Notes under the pieces: model-generated
What the model was told of the DNA's origin: nothing
The model's input: the letters and a program-made list of their open reading frames with translations, nothing else
Databases searched by the model: none
Made by a program: the position numbers and the translations under genes
From: Desmonostoc muscorum FACHB-395
GTDB lineage: Bacteria > Cyanobacteriota > Cyanobacteriia > Cyanobacteriales > Nostocaceae
Assembly (NCBI RefSeq): GCF_014698035.1
Contig: NZ_JACJSF010000037.1
Span: 1-64,000, forward strand
Length of the DNA: 64,000 bases
Direction of reading: 5' to 3'
Shown: positions 26,876-35,429 of the stretch, in pieces
Layout of the letters: the number at the start of each line of letters is the position of its first letter
Position numbering within the stretch: position 1 is the first letter of the stretch

Positions 26876-27919
26876 GTGGGTATTTTTAGGAACTTTCGCA
26901 CATCATGGGATATGGGTATCGACCTCGGTACTGCTAACACCCTGGTTTATGTATCTGGGAAAGGTATTGTACTGCAAGAGCCTTCTGTAGTTGCTATCGA
27001 TGTCAACGAAAAGGTAGCACTAGCAGTAGGAGAAGAAGCCAAAAAAATGCTCGGCCGCACACCTGGAAATGTGATTGCCCTCCGCCCCTTGCGCGATGGT
27101 GTAATCGCTGATTTCGATATAGCCGAGCTAATGCTGAAAAGCTTTATTCAGCGTGTAAATGAAGGCAAATCTCTAATTTTACCCCGAATTGTCATTGGTA
27201 TTCCCAGTGGGGTCACGGGTGTAGAAAGACGGGCTGTGATGGATGCGGCTCACCAAGCAGGAGCAAGAAAAGTTTATCTAATTGATGAACCTGTAGCTGC
27301 CGCCATTGGTGCAGGACTGCCTGTTGCCGAACCTACTGGCAACATGATTATCGATATTGGTGGTGGTACAACCGAAGTCGCGGTGCTAAGTCTTCAGGGC
27401 ACGGTAATCAGCGAATCAGTACGCATTGCTGGGGATGAACTAACTGATTCAATCATTCAGTATATTAAAAAAGTTCATAACTTAGTCATTGGTGAACGGA
27501 CTGCTGAAGACATCAAGATTCGGCTTGGTTCTGCGTATCCTACCCATGATGATAATGATGCCATGATGGAAATCCGAGGCTTACACCTGCTTTCTGGTCT
27601 ACCGCGAACTGTAACCATCAAAGGTCCAGAAATCCGTGAAAGTATGTTGGAACCACTATCAGTAATTATAGAAGCTGTGAAGCGGACACTGGAACGTACA
27701 CCTCCAGAACTAGCAGCAGACATTATTGACAGAGGGATTATGTTAGCTGGGGGTGGTGCTTTGCTCAAAGGCATAGATACCTTAATTAGTCATGAAACGG
27801 GGATTGTTACCCACATCGCCGCCGACCCTCTGTGTTGTGTTGTGCTGGGAACCGGTCGGGTGTTAGAAAACTTCAAACAGTTAGAACGGGTTGTTACCGA
27901 AAGCTCTCGCAATATGTAG
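26876..27919 (+). CDS. mreB: Rod shape-determining actin-like protein MreB
   Basis: 347 residues starting at GTG. Actin-fold nucleotide-binding motifs are visible: GIDLGTANTLVYVSGKG (phosphate 1), IIDIGGGTTEVAVLS (phosphate 2) and MLAGGGALLKGID (adenosine). MreB filaments under the membrane guide the cell-wall elongation machinery. The N-terminal MGIFRNFRTSWD resembles the amphipathic membrane-binding segment of MreB. First gene of the mreBCD cluster. A strong hairpin lies between it and mreC, so expression of the three may not be equal. GGGGGC-type purine-rich sequence precedes the start but is a weak Shine-Dalgarno. Confidence 0.97.
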   Translation: MGIFRNFRTSWDMGIDLGTANTLVYVSGKGIVLQEPSVVAIDVNEKVALAVGEEAKKMLGRTPGNVIALRPLRDGVIADFDIAELMLKSFIQRVNEGKSLILPRIVIGIPSGVTGVERRAVMDAAHQAGARKVYLIDEPVAAAIGAGLPVAEPTGNMIIDIGGGTTEVAVLSLQGTVISESVRIAGDELTDSIIQYIKKVHNLVIGERTAEDIKIRLGSAYPTHDDNDAMMEIRGLHLLSGLPRTVTIKGPEIRESMLEPLSVIIEAVKRTLERTPPELAADIIDRGIMLAGGGALLKGIDTLISHETGIVTHIAADPLCCVVLGTGRVLENFKQLERVVTESSRNM

Positions 27920-27950
27920 CAAAAAAATATCATACTTGAGTTCTATTTGA

Positions 27951-27990
27951 GTTCTATTTGGGTTCTATATAAATAGAATCCAAATAGAAC
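27951..27990 (+). terminator. Hairpin between mreB and mreC
   Basis: An 18-bp stem: gttctatttgggttctat (27951-27968), loop ataa, atagaatccaaatagaac (27973-27990). There is one non-Watson-Crick position (G-T, a G.U pair in RNA). No T-run follows, so it may attenuate, process or protect the mRNA rather than terminate fully. Direct repeats of gttctattt extend its left arm. Confidence 0.6.
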
Positions 27991-28018
27991 TTAATTGTAT
28001 AAGTAGATAAAGGTATAT

Positions 28019-28828
28019 ATGGTTACAATACGGCGCTGGTGGGATCGTAAAGGCTTACAAATTGGGTTGTTAGCTCTAGTAGTTGGTAGTGCTTGGGTAT
28101 TGCGACAAACTCAAGGTGAATTGGTGCTTGAGACATACCAGGCACTTACCCGTCCATTAGAGATTTTGCAGTCAGGGCCAACTCCAGAAGAACGTATCAG
28201 AGATGCCCGGATATTAGAATTGCAAACCCGTATAGTAGATTTGGAAAGTCAAAAGACAAAGCTACAAGATTTATTAGGCTATGTGGAAAAAGAGCCACTG
28301 GCATCACGGCCAATTCCAGCCAGGGTAATAGGACGTAGTGCTGACCAGTGGTGGCAACAAGTTACTCTGAATCGCGGCGCGAATGCGGGCATTCAGGAAG
28401 GCTTTGTAGTCAAGGCCGATGGCGGATTAGTCGGTTTGGTGGAGAGTGTAACTCCCAATACTAGCCGCGTGTTGTTAATCAGTGACCTCAAGAGTCAAGT
28501 TGGTGTATCAGTTAGCCGCACAGCAGCTAAAGGCGTTTTGCGAGGAGATTCTTCTGCCGAAGCTGTGCTGGAGTTTTATGAAAAAGTCCCAAATGTCAAA
28601 ATAGGAGATTTAGTTTCCACATCTACCTATAGTCAGAAATTTCCATCTGGCTTGGCAGTAGGACGAATTAAGTCGCTGGATTTAAAGAAACTTCCCGCAT
28701 CAGTAGCGAAAATTGAGCTTTTTCCGCCAATCCGCTCTCTTGATTGGGTAGCAGTTTATCCAAAGCCAGAAAACCAAGAGCCGGAAAACGAAAAGTCGGC
28801 AAATCAACTGCCGCAAAAGTCTAAGTAA
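28019..28828 (+). CDS. mreC: Rod shape-determining protein MreC
   Basis: 269 residues. A short cytoplasmic N-terminus and one membrane helix (GLQIGLLALVVGSAWVLRQ), then a coiled coil around 60-90 (RILELQTRIVDLESQKTKLQDLLGYV) and the beta-rich MreC core with ARVIGRSADQWWQQVTLNRGANAGI and GLVGLVESVTPNTSRVLLISD. MreC links the MreB cytoskeleton to penicillin-binding proteins in the periplasm. ATG follows AAAGG by about six bases. It lies between mreB and mreD as usual. Confidence 0.95.
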   Translation: MVTIRRWWDRKGLQIGLLALVVGSAWVLRQTQGELVLETYQALTRPLEILQSGPTPEERIRDARILELQTRIVDLESQKTKLQDLLGYVEKEPLASRPIPARVIGRSADQWWQQVTLNRGANAGIQEGFVVKADGGLVGLVESVTPNTSRVLLISDLKSQVGVSVSRTAAKGVLRGDSSAEAVLEFYEKVPNVKIGDLVSTSTYSQKFPSGLAVGRIKSLDLKKLPASVAKIELFPPIRSLDWVAVYPKPENQEPENEKSANQLPQKSK

Positions 28829-28854
28829 ATTCTCCCTTGAAAATCCATAGAAAA

Positions 28855-29472
28855 ATGAAGATTCCTGCATTTGGTATTAGCAGGCAGAAAAAGCCAAAAT
28901 CGTCAGAGCGAAAATCGAAATTCCGAATCCAGCCACTTTCTCGTTGGCATCCCGGTGTACGGCAGTTGTTTAGTTGGATAGTGACTGCTAGTTCTGTACT
29001 GTTATGTTTACTATTATTACCAACCCGCCTGCCAGGTATGGAATTATTGGGAATTGGCCCTAACTGGCTATTAATTTGGGTGGTAACTTGGAGTGTGAAG
29101 CGCACAGTATTTGCCGGAGCCTTGGCAGGTATAGTTCTGGGGCTACTTCAAGATTCCATGACAGCACCTAATCCTAGTCATGCCATCAGTTTAGGAATTG
29201 TAGGAATTTTAACTGGTCTGCTCCAGAAACAGCGTTTTATTGAAGAAGACTTTATTTCGATTGCTGTAATTGTCTTTGTGATGGCAGTTTTGGCAGAAAC
29301 TATCTTTGGGTTGCAATTAACTTTGATAGGAAATGAGCGCAAAGTAACAGATATTTGGACATATTACCAGCGTGTCGCCCTCGCCTCTGCCATTCTTAGT
29401 AGTCTGTGGGCACCCGTGGTCTATTATCCCCTCAATCGTTGGTGGCAACGATTGAAATTGTTGGAGCAATAG
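28855..29472 (+). CDS. mreD: Rod shape-determining protein MreD
   Basis: About 205 residues. A basic 40-residue N-terminus precedes five or six membrane helices (WIVTASSVLLCLLLLPTRL; GPNWLLIWVVTW; GALAGIVLGLLQDSM, and others). The G-x-x-x-G-L-L-Q-D motif in helix 3 is typical of MreD. The frame opens at a TTG (28837), but ATG 28855 is more plausible. It begins 26 bases after mreC, so the two are co-transcribed. MreD is the membrane partner of MreC in the elongation complex. Confidence 0.9.
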   Translation: MKIPAFGISRQKKPKSSERKSKFRIQPLSRWHPGVRQLFSWIVTASSVLLCLLLLPTRLPGMELLGIGPNWLLIWVVTWSVKRTVFAGALAGIVLGLLQDSMTAPNPSHAISLGIVGILTGLLQKQRFIEEDFISIAVIVFVMAVLAETIFGLQLTLIGNERKVTDIWTYYQRVALASAILSSLWAPVVYYPLNRWWQRLKLLEQ

Positions 29473-29855
29473 TCAGTCAAGGGAGTTAGAATAGAATTTA
29501 CGCAAAACCACACGCGGTAGAGGCAATTCATGATATTACCCCTACCGCGTGTGGTTTTGGCTATTATTTGCGTAAGTCTTGCAAATCTTTAATTATTTAA
29601 GCCGATTTACTTAGGTTATGATTGCCAGAAAAGAAAATTCTCCTCTGTAACCTGAATCTTGATGAAATTTGGGCAACTTCTGGCAATATGGATTCAAGCT
29701 ACATTAAATCAAACAACACCGTATCATTGTAGTTAGTAGCATTTATGTTTGATACTTTCTTTTTTGCCTTACAAGAATATCAGGTAAGTCATGTCCTGAT
29801 TTTCTGACGGCAGAATATGGAAGCTTTCACTGAATAACCTAGTTGGAGAACGCTA
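29473..29855. other. Spacer with an inverted-repeat element
   Basis: Contains the long hairpin at 29498-29575. The remaining 280 bases are AT-rich, without a supported gene, and precede the small lysine-rich frame. Confidence 0.5.
29498..29575. repeat. Long hairpin with TTACGCA ends
   Basis: aaaaccacacgcggtag (29504-29520) is perfectly inverted at 29542-29558. Outside this, ttacgca (29498-29504) pairs with tgcgtaa (29569-29575). The outer sequence continues as tgcgtaagtcttgc, like the ends of insertion-sequence relics in this group. It lies 25 bases after mreD and may also serve as its terminator. Confidence 0.6.
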
Positions 29856-29945
29856 ATGTCGAAGGAAAGAAAAAGTAATAAAGAAGTTAAAAAACCTAAA
29901 AAAGATCCCAAGGACAAAAAGGATAAAAACGACCCAAACAAATAG
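29856..29945 (+). CDS. Small lysine-rich protein (29 aa)
   Basis: A short frame begins at ATG 29856, preceded by GGAG with an 8-base spacing, and ends at TAG 29945. It encodes 29 residues, 14 of them Lys plus one Arg, with interspersed Asp, Asn and Pro (MSKERKSNKEVKKPKKDPK ...). The even K/D/P pattern and the ribosome binding site suggest a real small protein. No family is recognised. A chance frame in A-rich DNA is the alternative. Confidence 0.5.
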   Translation: MSKERKSNKEVKKPKKDPKDKKDKNDPNK

Positions 29946-30167
29946 AACGATTTAGACCAAGGGCATTTCTAAGGTTTTTTATATTTTTTGGCAGAAAAAC
30001 CACAGGTTTCGAGCTAGACGAGGTTTATACCTATTCTTTGTGAAACTTTACAGAATCAAACTAGTGAGGCAAGGGGCAAAATCCCCTTGTTCGCAAGCAA
30101 CCTTAGATGTAATCAGTATTAGGAGTTAAAAATTTTGAATTAATAACTCTTAACTCCTCACTACCCA

Positions 30168-30365
30168 CTACTGACTATTAACAGCTTCAGTCACTTTTGC
30201 CCTTACTGATATCTCCTGCTTGTGTTTTCCTTCGGCAGATGAAGAAAAACTTTTAGGAACAGTCTTTGTACCCGTTCGCTTTGCCAGTGCTAATAACAGG
30301 TAGACTGTGAACAAATATCCAGACGCTAAAATAAAAATCATCATAGGTATACTTCCGTAAATCAT
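30168..30365 (-). CDS. Small one-helix membrane protein, hypothetical
   Basis: 65 residues. An N-terminal hydrophobic helix (IPMMIFILASGYLFTVYLLLALA) is followed by a polar basic and Ser-rich tail. Composition is protein-like, unlike the flanking noise frames, but there is no clear Shine-Dalgarno and no recognised family. An inverted repeat (aggagttaa / ttaactcct, about 30121-30161) follows its stop and could terminate it. Confidence 0.4.
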   Translation of the reverse strand: MIYGSIPMMIFILASGYLFTVYLLLALAKRTGTKTVPKSFSSSAEGKHKQEISVRAKVTEAVNSQ

Positions 30366-31312
30366 TGTTCTACTAGCACCCTTTCAAACGAATATAAAAT
30401 TCCATAAAATTAGTAGAACCTCAGTCAACCAAGTACATTCTTGATTGCTGTAGCTTCCTATGGTAAAATTACCTATAGAGATAAAATTCTCTACGGACAA
30501 AGAATTTATTGTCTAATGAGACTTTTTGCAGACCATAGATCCACACCAGTTAGATTGCCGTTTAGCAATCTAAAACTACGATTCTCAGCGGTCTACTCGA
30601 TCTGCGTTATTTTTACTCACACTGCTGTGAAAAGAGCAATGCTTGCGCTCAACGTGCGCTGAAGACGTGTAGCGGCTTCCCATAGGGATATAGCATAGCT
30701 CCAAGCCAGGAGTTTTGCATATCGTAGGAAAAATCAAAGGGATTATTCCCTTAATCTAGGCTACGACTAATTATTTTAGACTCACATCACCGAGCCAGTA
30801 AAATCACTTAGTAAGTGAATCACTTTGGGGTGTGAACATCTTAAAAATTTAAAATTCCTATATTTTAGCGTAACACAACGACCCTGAATTTGAAGCCCAT
30901 TCCACTGCTAAATTTCAAATTTTTTGAATAGCTACACTTCAGTTCTGAAGAAATTTAGTTTTATCCATTGGCAAGTCAATTTAAATTATATCCATTTTGT
31001 CAATAAGTAATATTGCTTGAATTTTGCTTTGATCTGTGGCGGTAAACTTGTACTTACAGACTACTTAATATAATTAAAGCTGGTATTTGTCTCCGTGTAC
31101 CGAGAAGTCATGTTTTAAGTTAGTTTAAGATATTATTATCTCAAAAATTAAGCATAATTACTTATTGACAAAAGTATTAGCAACCTTAGTTATCACCGAT
31201 AGACTGATAAAAATGGGATTGTCTTATGAAAACTTTGCGCTGGCACAGGGTTATCTTAAAATGAGTGTAGGATATGTAAACTTTCGTAACCTAAGTCAGA
31301 GTCCGCCCATCC
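30366..31312. other. 947-base spacer before the prenyl synthase gene
   Basis: No gene supported. A 73-codon frame at 30441-30662 has a low-quality composition. A small dispersed repeat (gtgtagcggcttcccatagg, 30667-30686) of a type scattered in Nostoc genomes is present. The last 200 bases probably contain the promoter of the downstream gene. Confidence 0.45.
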
Positions 31313-32284
31313 ATGACCCCAGCCACCTCCCTGTTTACCCCTGTGGAAGCAGACCTGCGACTACTAGCAGATAACCTAAAACAGCTAGTTGGAAATCGCC
31401 ACCCCATTTTGTTTGCAGCAGCCGAACATTTATTCGGAGCTGGGGGAAAGCGTATCAGACCAGCAATTGTCCTGCTAATATCGCGGGCAACAATGTTAGA
31501 CCAAGATATTACACCGCGTCATCGCCGCCTAGCTGAGATTACAGAAATGATTCACACAGCAAGCTTGGTACATGACGATGTGGTAGATGAATCAGACGTG
31601 CGGCGAGGCGTTCCTACCGTTCATAGTTTGTTCGGTAATCGCATTGCCATATTAGCAGGAGATTTTCTTTTTGCCCAATCGTCCTGGTATTTAGCAAACT
31701 TGGACAATTTGGAGGTTGTGAAACTCCTCTCAGAAGTCATTATGGATCTGGCTACTGGGGAAATCCAGCAGGGACTAAATCGTTTTGATGCTGGTATCTC
31801 TATTGAAACTTACCTCCAGAAGAGTTATTACAAAACAGCTTCGTTAATCGCCAACAGTTCTAAAGCTGCTGGGTTACTTAGTGAAGTCTCGCGGGAAACT
31901 GTTGAGCATCTGTATAACTACGGTCGTCATTTTGGTATAGCATTTCAAATCGTTGACGACATTCTAGATTTCACCAGTACGACAGATACCTTGGGTAAAC
32001 CAGTGGGGTCTGATCTCAAAAGTGGTAATCTGACTGCGCCCGTTTTATTTGCTTTAGCGGAAAAATCATCCTTGGAAGTGCTAATTGACCGAGAGTTTGC
32101 TCAAGATGGAGATTTAGAGCAAGCACTAGCACTAATTCAAGATAGTCAAGGCATACACCAGGCGCGGGAGTTAGCTGCTCACCATGCTAAGTTAGCAATT
32201 GAACATCTTGCAGTTCTCCCACCCTCAGAATCTCACCAGGCATTAATTAACATAGCTGAGTACACACTGAGTCGCCTCTATTAA
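31313..32284 (+). CDS. sds: All-trans polyprenyl (solanesyl) diphosphate synthase
   Basis: 323 residues, an E-type polyprenyl diphosphate synthase. The first Asp-rich motif is LVHDDVVDESDVRRG and the second is VDDILDF; GAGGKRIRPAIVLL near residue 43 binds IPP. Small residues before the first motif (HTASLVHDD) suggest a long product. In cyanobacteria this enzyme makes the C45 chain for plastoquinone. A perfect 19-bp hairpin follows, shared with the converging gene. Its position close to murI and hetZ matches the Nostoc gene order known to me. Confidence 0.9.
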   Translation: MTPATSLFTPVEADLRLLADNLKQLVGNRHPILFAAAEHLFGAGGKRIRPAIVLLISRATMLDQDITPRHRRLAEITEMIHTASLVHDDVVDESDVRRGVPTVHSLFGNRIAILAGDFLFAQSSWYLANLDNLEVVKLLSEVIMDLATGEIQQGLNRFDAGISIETYLQKSYYKTASLIANSSKAAGLLSEVSRETVEHLYNYGRHFGIAFQIVDDILDFTSTTDTLGKPVGSDLKSGNLTAPVLFALAEKSSLEVLIDREFAQDGDLEQALALIQDSQGIHQARELAAHHAKLAIEHLAVLPPSESHQALINIAEYTLSRLY

Positions 32285-32525
32285 CTCAGTTATTAGTTAT
32301 TAGGTACAAAATGGGGTTTTAGATGCCAAGTTAAACCTACCAGATGTTCTAAGGTGGGGAAATTTGGCTCAGTTGTCAGCTAAATTTTGAAAAATGTTCA
32401 CTGATAACTGTTTGTTCACCAATTTTAGATTAGGCCGATCGCCTGGTTCTTTAAAGAACTAAAAGGGTCGTAATTGGCATTAATTTCTTTTCATCAAAAA
32501 CTTTTTCAAACAAATTTGAGATTTA

Positions 32526-32573
32526 AAATTTGGGATGTGGGATTGTATCTAAAAAATCCCACATCCCAAATTT
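32526..32573. terminator. Bidirectional hairpin terminator
   Basis: A perfect 19-bp stem: aaatttgggatgtgggatt (32526-32544) with its complement at 32555-32573, loop of 10, followed by TT on the plus strand. It lies immediately before the stop of the minus-strand gene at 32576 and 240 bases after sds, so it can end both transcripts. Confidence 0.7.
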
Positions 32574-32575
32574 TT

Positions 32576-33049
32576 CTATGCAATATCAGGGGGTATCTGT
32601 TTAGGCGATCGCTGCTCCCGCAACCTTTGTTGCATGAGTTTCTCTAGATCAGTTCGCCGAATTTCGACGGTATGAGTGGTCTTACCCGGCGTTTCCAAAA
32701 AAAGGATACTATCTACGGGTTCCAATGCCACCAATTGGAACAAAATATGGGTGACAGGAACAATTTTAGCTAGCATTTGAGGGTCAAGCCCAGCAGGGGA
32801 AATTAGAGAGACATCCTGTATGGTAGGGAAAGCGTAAATAACGCGCTTTTCCAATCCTGGATTAGCACGATTGCTCAAGGTAGTTAAAACCCAGCTTGCC
32901 TCCGAATTTTGGAGAATATAGTACTGGGAGTGACGTAATTTTTGAGCGATCGCTCTAAGGGCAGGAGCAATTGCTGCAATCAGATTTGGTGTTATACCAT
33001 CGCGGGGTGCATTGTCAATCAGCAATTGAATTTGTGCTTCTAAATCCAT
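32576..33049 (-). CDS. Conserved cyanobacterial protein of unknown function
   Basis: About 157 residues from ATG 33049 (MDLEAQIQLLIDNAPRDGITP); the frame opens 13 codons earlier but the conserved-looking part begins here. It is soluble and mixed alpha/beta, with a central VLTTLSNRANPGLEKRVIYAFPT segment, a hydrophobic VTHILFQLVALEPVDSILFLETPG strand-helix region, and a charged C-terminal helix (RRTDLEKLMQQRLREQR). I do not recognise a domain with a known function. It is divergent from hetZ, so the two share an upstream region of about 200 bases. Confidence 0.7.
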   Translation of the reverse strand: MDLEAQIQLLIDNAPRDGITPNLIAAIAPALRAIAQKLRHSQYYILQNSEASWVLTTLSNRANPGLEKRVIYAFPTIQDVSLISPAGLDPQMLAKIVPVTHILFQLVALEPVDSILFLETPGKTTHTVEIRRTDLEKLMQQRLREQRSPKQIPPDIA

Positions 33050-33253
33050 AATGACTTGTATACGGCTCCTGGGTAATGGCAATAACATCTATCAAAGTGT
33101 GAACAATCCCATCCAAGTTGGGAATAATAAAATCAGCCATATCCTGAATGCAGGATTGGTCTGCGTTTAGCTTATACGTAAAACCAAAAAAGCCAATACC
33201 CACAGTCGTACAGGTTGTATTTAAATACTTAAGGTCTTTTGAAAACTGAGACT

Positions 33254-34459
33254 ATGAATTCAGCCGCAACCGCAACAATTCCATCTGCAAATATTCTGGG
33301 AGAAAATTCTAAAGGCGTGGAGGTGATCTTTCAACTCCTATCCAAGGAGTTTCAACAATCGACCAAAGCTTCGGAACAGAATTGCCATGATGTAGCAAGA
33401 CGTATTACCACCGAAGTATATCGGATTTGCCACGAGAGCAAACGTATTCAAGCTTCTGGAACTGTAGAAAGCTCGGCGATGACCCTGGCTCGGCATCGGC
33501 TACAACAGTGTCTCAGGTACTATCAGTTGGGTTCAAATCGGGGCAGGGTAGAATTACACAGTACTCTGAGTGCAATTATTTATCGATACATTAATCCGCC
33601 TCAGAAGCAATTGAGCTATCAAGGGCGACTGACTATAATCGAAGATTTTTTACAAAGTTTTTATCTGGAAGCATTAAACGCTTTCCGGCGAGAAAATCAA
33701 CTTGGTGCTACTTATCGCCCTCAGACGCTTCTAGAATTGTCTGAGTATATGGCATTTACCGAGCGCTACGGCAAACGACGCATTCCCTTACCAGGCCGTC
33801 AGCAGCAGCTAATTATCCTGCGGGCACAAACTTTTTCTCAACAGCAGCCCCCAGAAACCAGTGTAGATATAGAACAAGCCGCAGAAGGTAGCAATAACGA
33901 AGGCGATGGTTCTTGGGAAGAACCAGCAGTGCATCAATTGCGCTCCACAATGGCAACGCAAGCCGAACCCGAACCTGAAGAAGATACCTTGCGTTCGGTT
34001 GTGGTTACAGAATTAATGAATTATCTCGAACAACGACAACAATCTGACTGTGCTGATTACTTTTCCCTCCGCCTCCAGGATCTCTCAGCACAAGAAATAG
34101 AGTCGATTTTAGGTTTAACCCCTCGTCAGAGAGATTACTTACAGCAGCGCTTCAAGTATCATTTAATTCGGTTTGCGTTATTACACCGTTGGGAATTAGT
34201 TCACGAGTGGCTGGAAGCTTCTTTGCACACCAATTTGGGCTTAACTCCCCAGCAATGGCAAGTATACACAGCACAGCTGGACAATAAGCAACGGTCTTTA
34301 TTAGAGTTGAAGCAACAAGGACAAGCCGATGAAAAAATCGCCAAAACTTTAGGGCTGTCAATGGCACAACTTCAAAAGCGATGGTTTAAGATTCTTGAGC
34401 AAGCTTGGGAAATTCGTAACTCATTAGTGTCCGGATCAGGTGCATCTACTCATGAATAG
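33254..34459 (+). CDS. hetZ: Heterocyst differentiation protein HetZ
   Basis: About 401 residues, matching HetZ in length and in its helical character. Key segments: CHDVARRITTEVYRICHESKRIQASG, SAMTLARHRLQQCLRYYQLGS, a central acidic/Gln-rich linker, and two C-terminal helix-turn-helix-like parts (LSAQEIESILGLTPRQRDYLQQRFKYH; QQGQADEKIAKTLGLSMAQLQKRW). HetZ is an early regulator of heterocyst formation acting close to HetR. TTG 33239 gives a five-residue extension and sits better behind AAGG; ATG 33254 is listed as the conventional start. The downstream patU gene overlaps its stop, which matches the hetZ-patU arrangement of heterocystous cyanobacteria. Confidence 0.9.
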   Translation: MNSAATATIPSANILGENSKGVEVIFQLLSKEFQQSTKASEQNCHDVARRITTEVYRICHESKRIQASGTVESSAMTLARHRLQQCLRYYQLGSNRGRVELHSTLSAIIYRYINPPQKQLSYQGRLTIIEDFLQSFYLEALNAFRRENQLGATYRPQTLLELSEYMAFTERYGKRRIPLPGRQQQLIILRAQTFSQQQPPETSVDIEQAAEGSNNEGDGSWEEPAVHQLRSTMATQAEPEPEEDTLRSVVVTELMNYLEQRQQSDCADYFSLRLQDLSAQEIESILGLTPRQRDYLQQRFKYHLIRFALLHRWELVHEWLEASLHTNLGLTPQQWQVYTAQLDNKQRSLLELKQQGQADEKIAKTLGLSMAQLQKRWFKILEQAWEIRNSLVSGSGASTHE

Positions 34460-35429
34460 TGACTCAGAATCCTCACAATACCAGTATCTCGGTTGGTTAT
34501 TGACAGATGATGTCAAAAATAACGAGCGATCGGTAGAATCTGAGGAAAATGACGGGGTAAAAAAACTCATCAATGAAGCCACTGCTTCAAAAAGCAGTGA
34601 GCCAAAATTGGGAGTAACGCCCCAGACCCTTCAATTGGGAGAAATTCCTACTGTGCAAGATCGTTTTCAAGCCGTCATTAAACATCGGTTACAAATCCAA
34701 GCCCAAGACCACCCACCTTTGTTTCCCTGGGAAACACAATTAATCGACTATCCCGATTTTGTTGATGAGCCGTCAATGACGCTCGTTCCTACCTGGGGAT
34801 GGATGGTACAACAGTCGAAGCTAAAACTGCCTTGCCCCTTGCCGGAGAGAGTTTTCCAGCAATTGCTGGAACAGTGTCAGGCATTGGTGACATCTTCAGT
34901 CCCTCTAGGGGCAAAATTAGTTCAAGTGGTGGAGAACTTTTTTCCCAACGAGTCTCAAGCACTAAATGATATAGCTGGATTGGTGCTAAGAAGTACCTAT
35001 CGCTCTGTCAGTACTCTGGAGACAATGCCCAATATTCAGAGCGATTACTCAGATTTACAGCCGCGTCAACAGATGGCTTTGTCGTTGCTGGCAGCTAAAC
35101 AACTGCTGGAAAATTTGACTCTACCACTTTCAGCAACCAGTCCAGTGGTAGAAAGACAATGGCTAACCACTGTCGGTAATTTGAACATCAAAGTAGAGTA
35201 TCAGTCTGAAGGTAAACTTACGAAGTTACTTGTTCAGGCTGAGTTACCTGTTAAAGGAACTTTGATACTTCGTGGAAGTGGCACTTTAGCAATGGCAACA
35301 TCTTCGACTTCGGGATACTTAAGTGTAGAGTTAGGTTGTGAGCAACTTAACCCAACTTATACTCTGGAAGTTGAGTTTCCAGAAATAGACCAACAGCCGC
35401 TTTTGTTTGTCATTAATCCCACTGCGTAA
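34452..35429 (+). CDS. patU: Heterocyst pattern protein PatU (uninterrupted form)
   Basis: About 325 residues. ATG 34452 overlaps the hetZ stop by eight bases, so translation is coupled; a GTG at 34440 is an alternative. The N-terminal part (SSQYQYLGWLLTDDV) is followed by a low-complexity linker, a FPWETQLIDYPDF motif and a C-terminal beta-rich domain after about residue 230. In Anabaena PCC 7120 the homologue is split into patU5 and patU3, while other Nostoc carry one gene; here it is one continuous frame. PatU influences heterocyst spacing. The molecular function is unknown. Confidence 0.85.
   Translation: MNSDSESSQYQYLGWLLTDDVKNNERSVESEENDGVKKLINEATASKSSEPKLGVTPQTLQLGEIPTVQDRFQAVIKHRLQIQAQDHPPLFPWETQLIDYPDFVDEPSMTLVPTWGWMVQQSKLKLPCPLPERVFQQLLEQCQALVTSSVPLGAKLVQVVENFFPNESQALNDIAGLVLRSTYRSVSTLETMPNIQSDYSDLQPRQQMALSLLAAKQLLENLTLPLSATSPVVERQWLTTVGNLNIKVEYQSEGKLTKLLVQAELPVKGTLILRGSGTLAMATSSTSGYLSVELGCEQLNPTYTLEVEFPEIDQQPLLFVINPTA

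Noticed and set aside
30441..30662. 73-codon plus-strand frame
   Set aside because: Lies over a small dispersed repeat, has no ribosome binding site and no protein-like pattern.
31165..31374. 69-codon frame upstream of sds
   Set aside because: Overlaps the sds start in another frame and has no recognisable features; it is probably the leader region of sds.
33015..33203. 62-codon minus-strand frame before hetZ
   Set aside because: Overlaps the start of the minus-strand gene at 32576-33049 in another frame; composition is plausible but there is no support for a separate protein.
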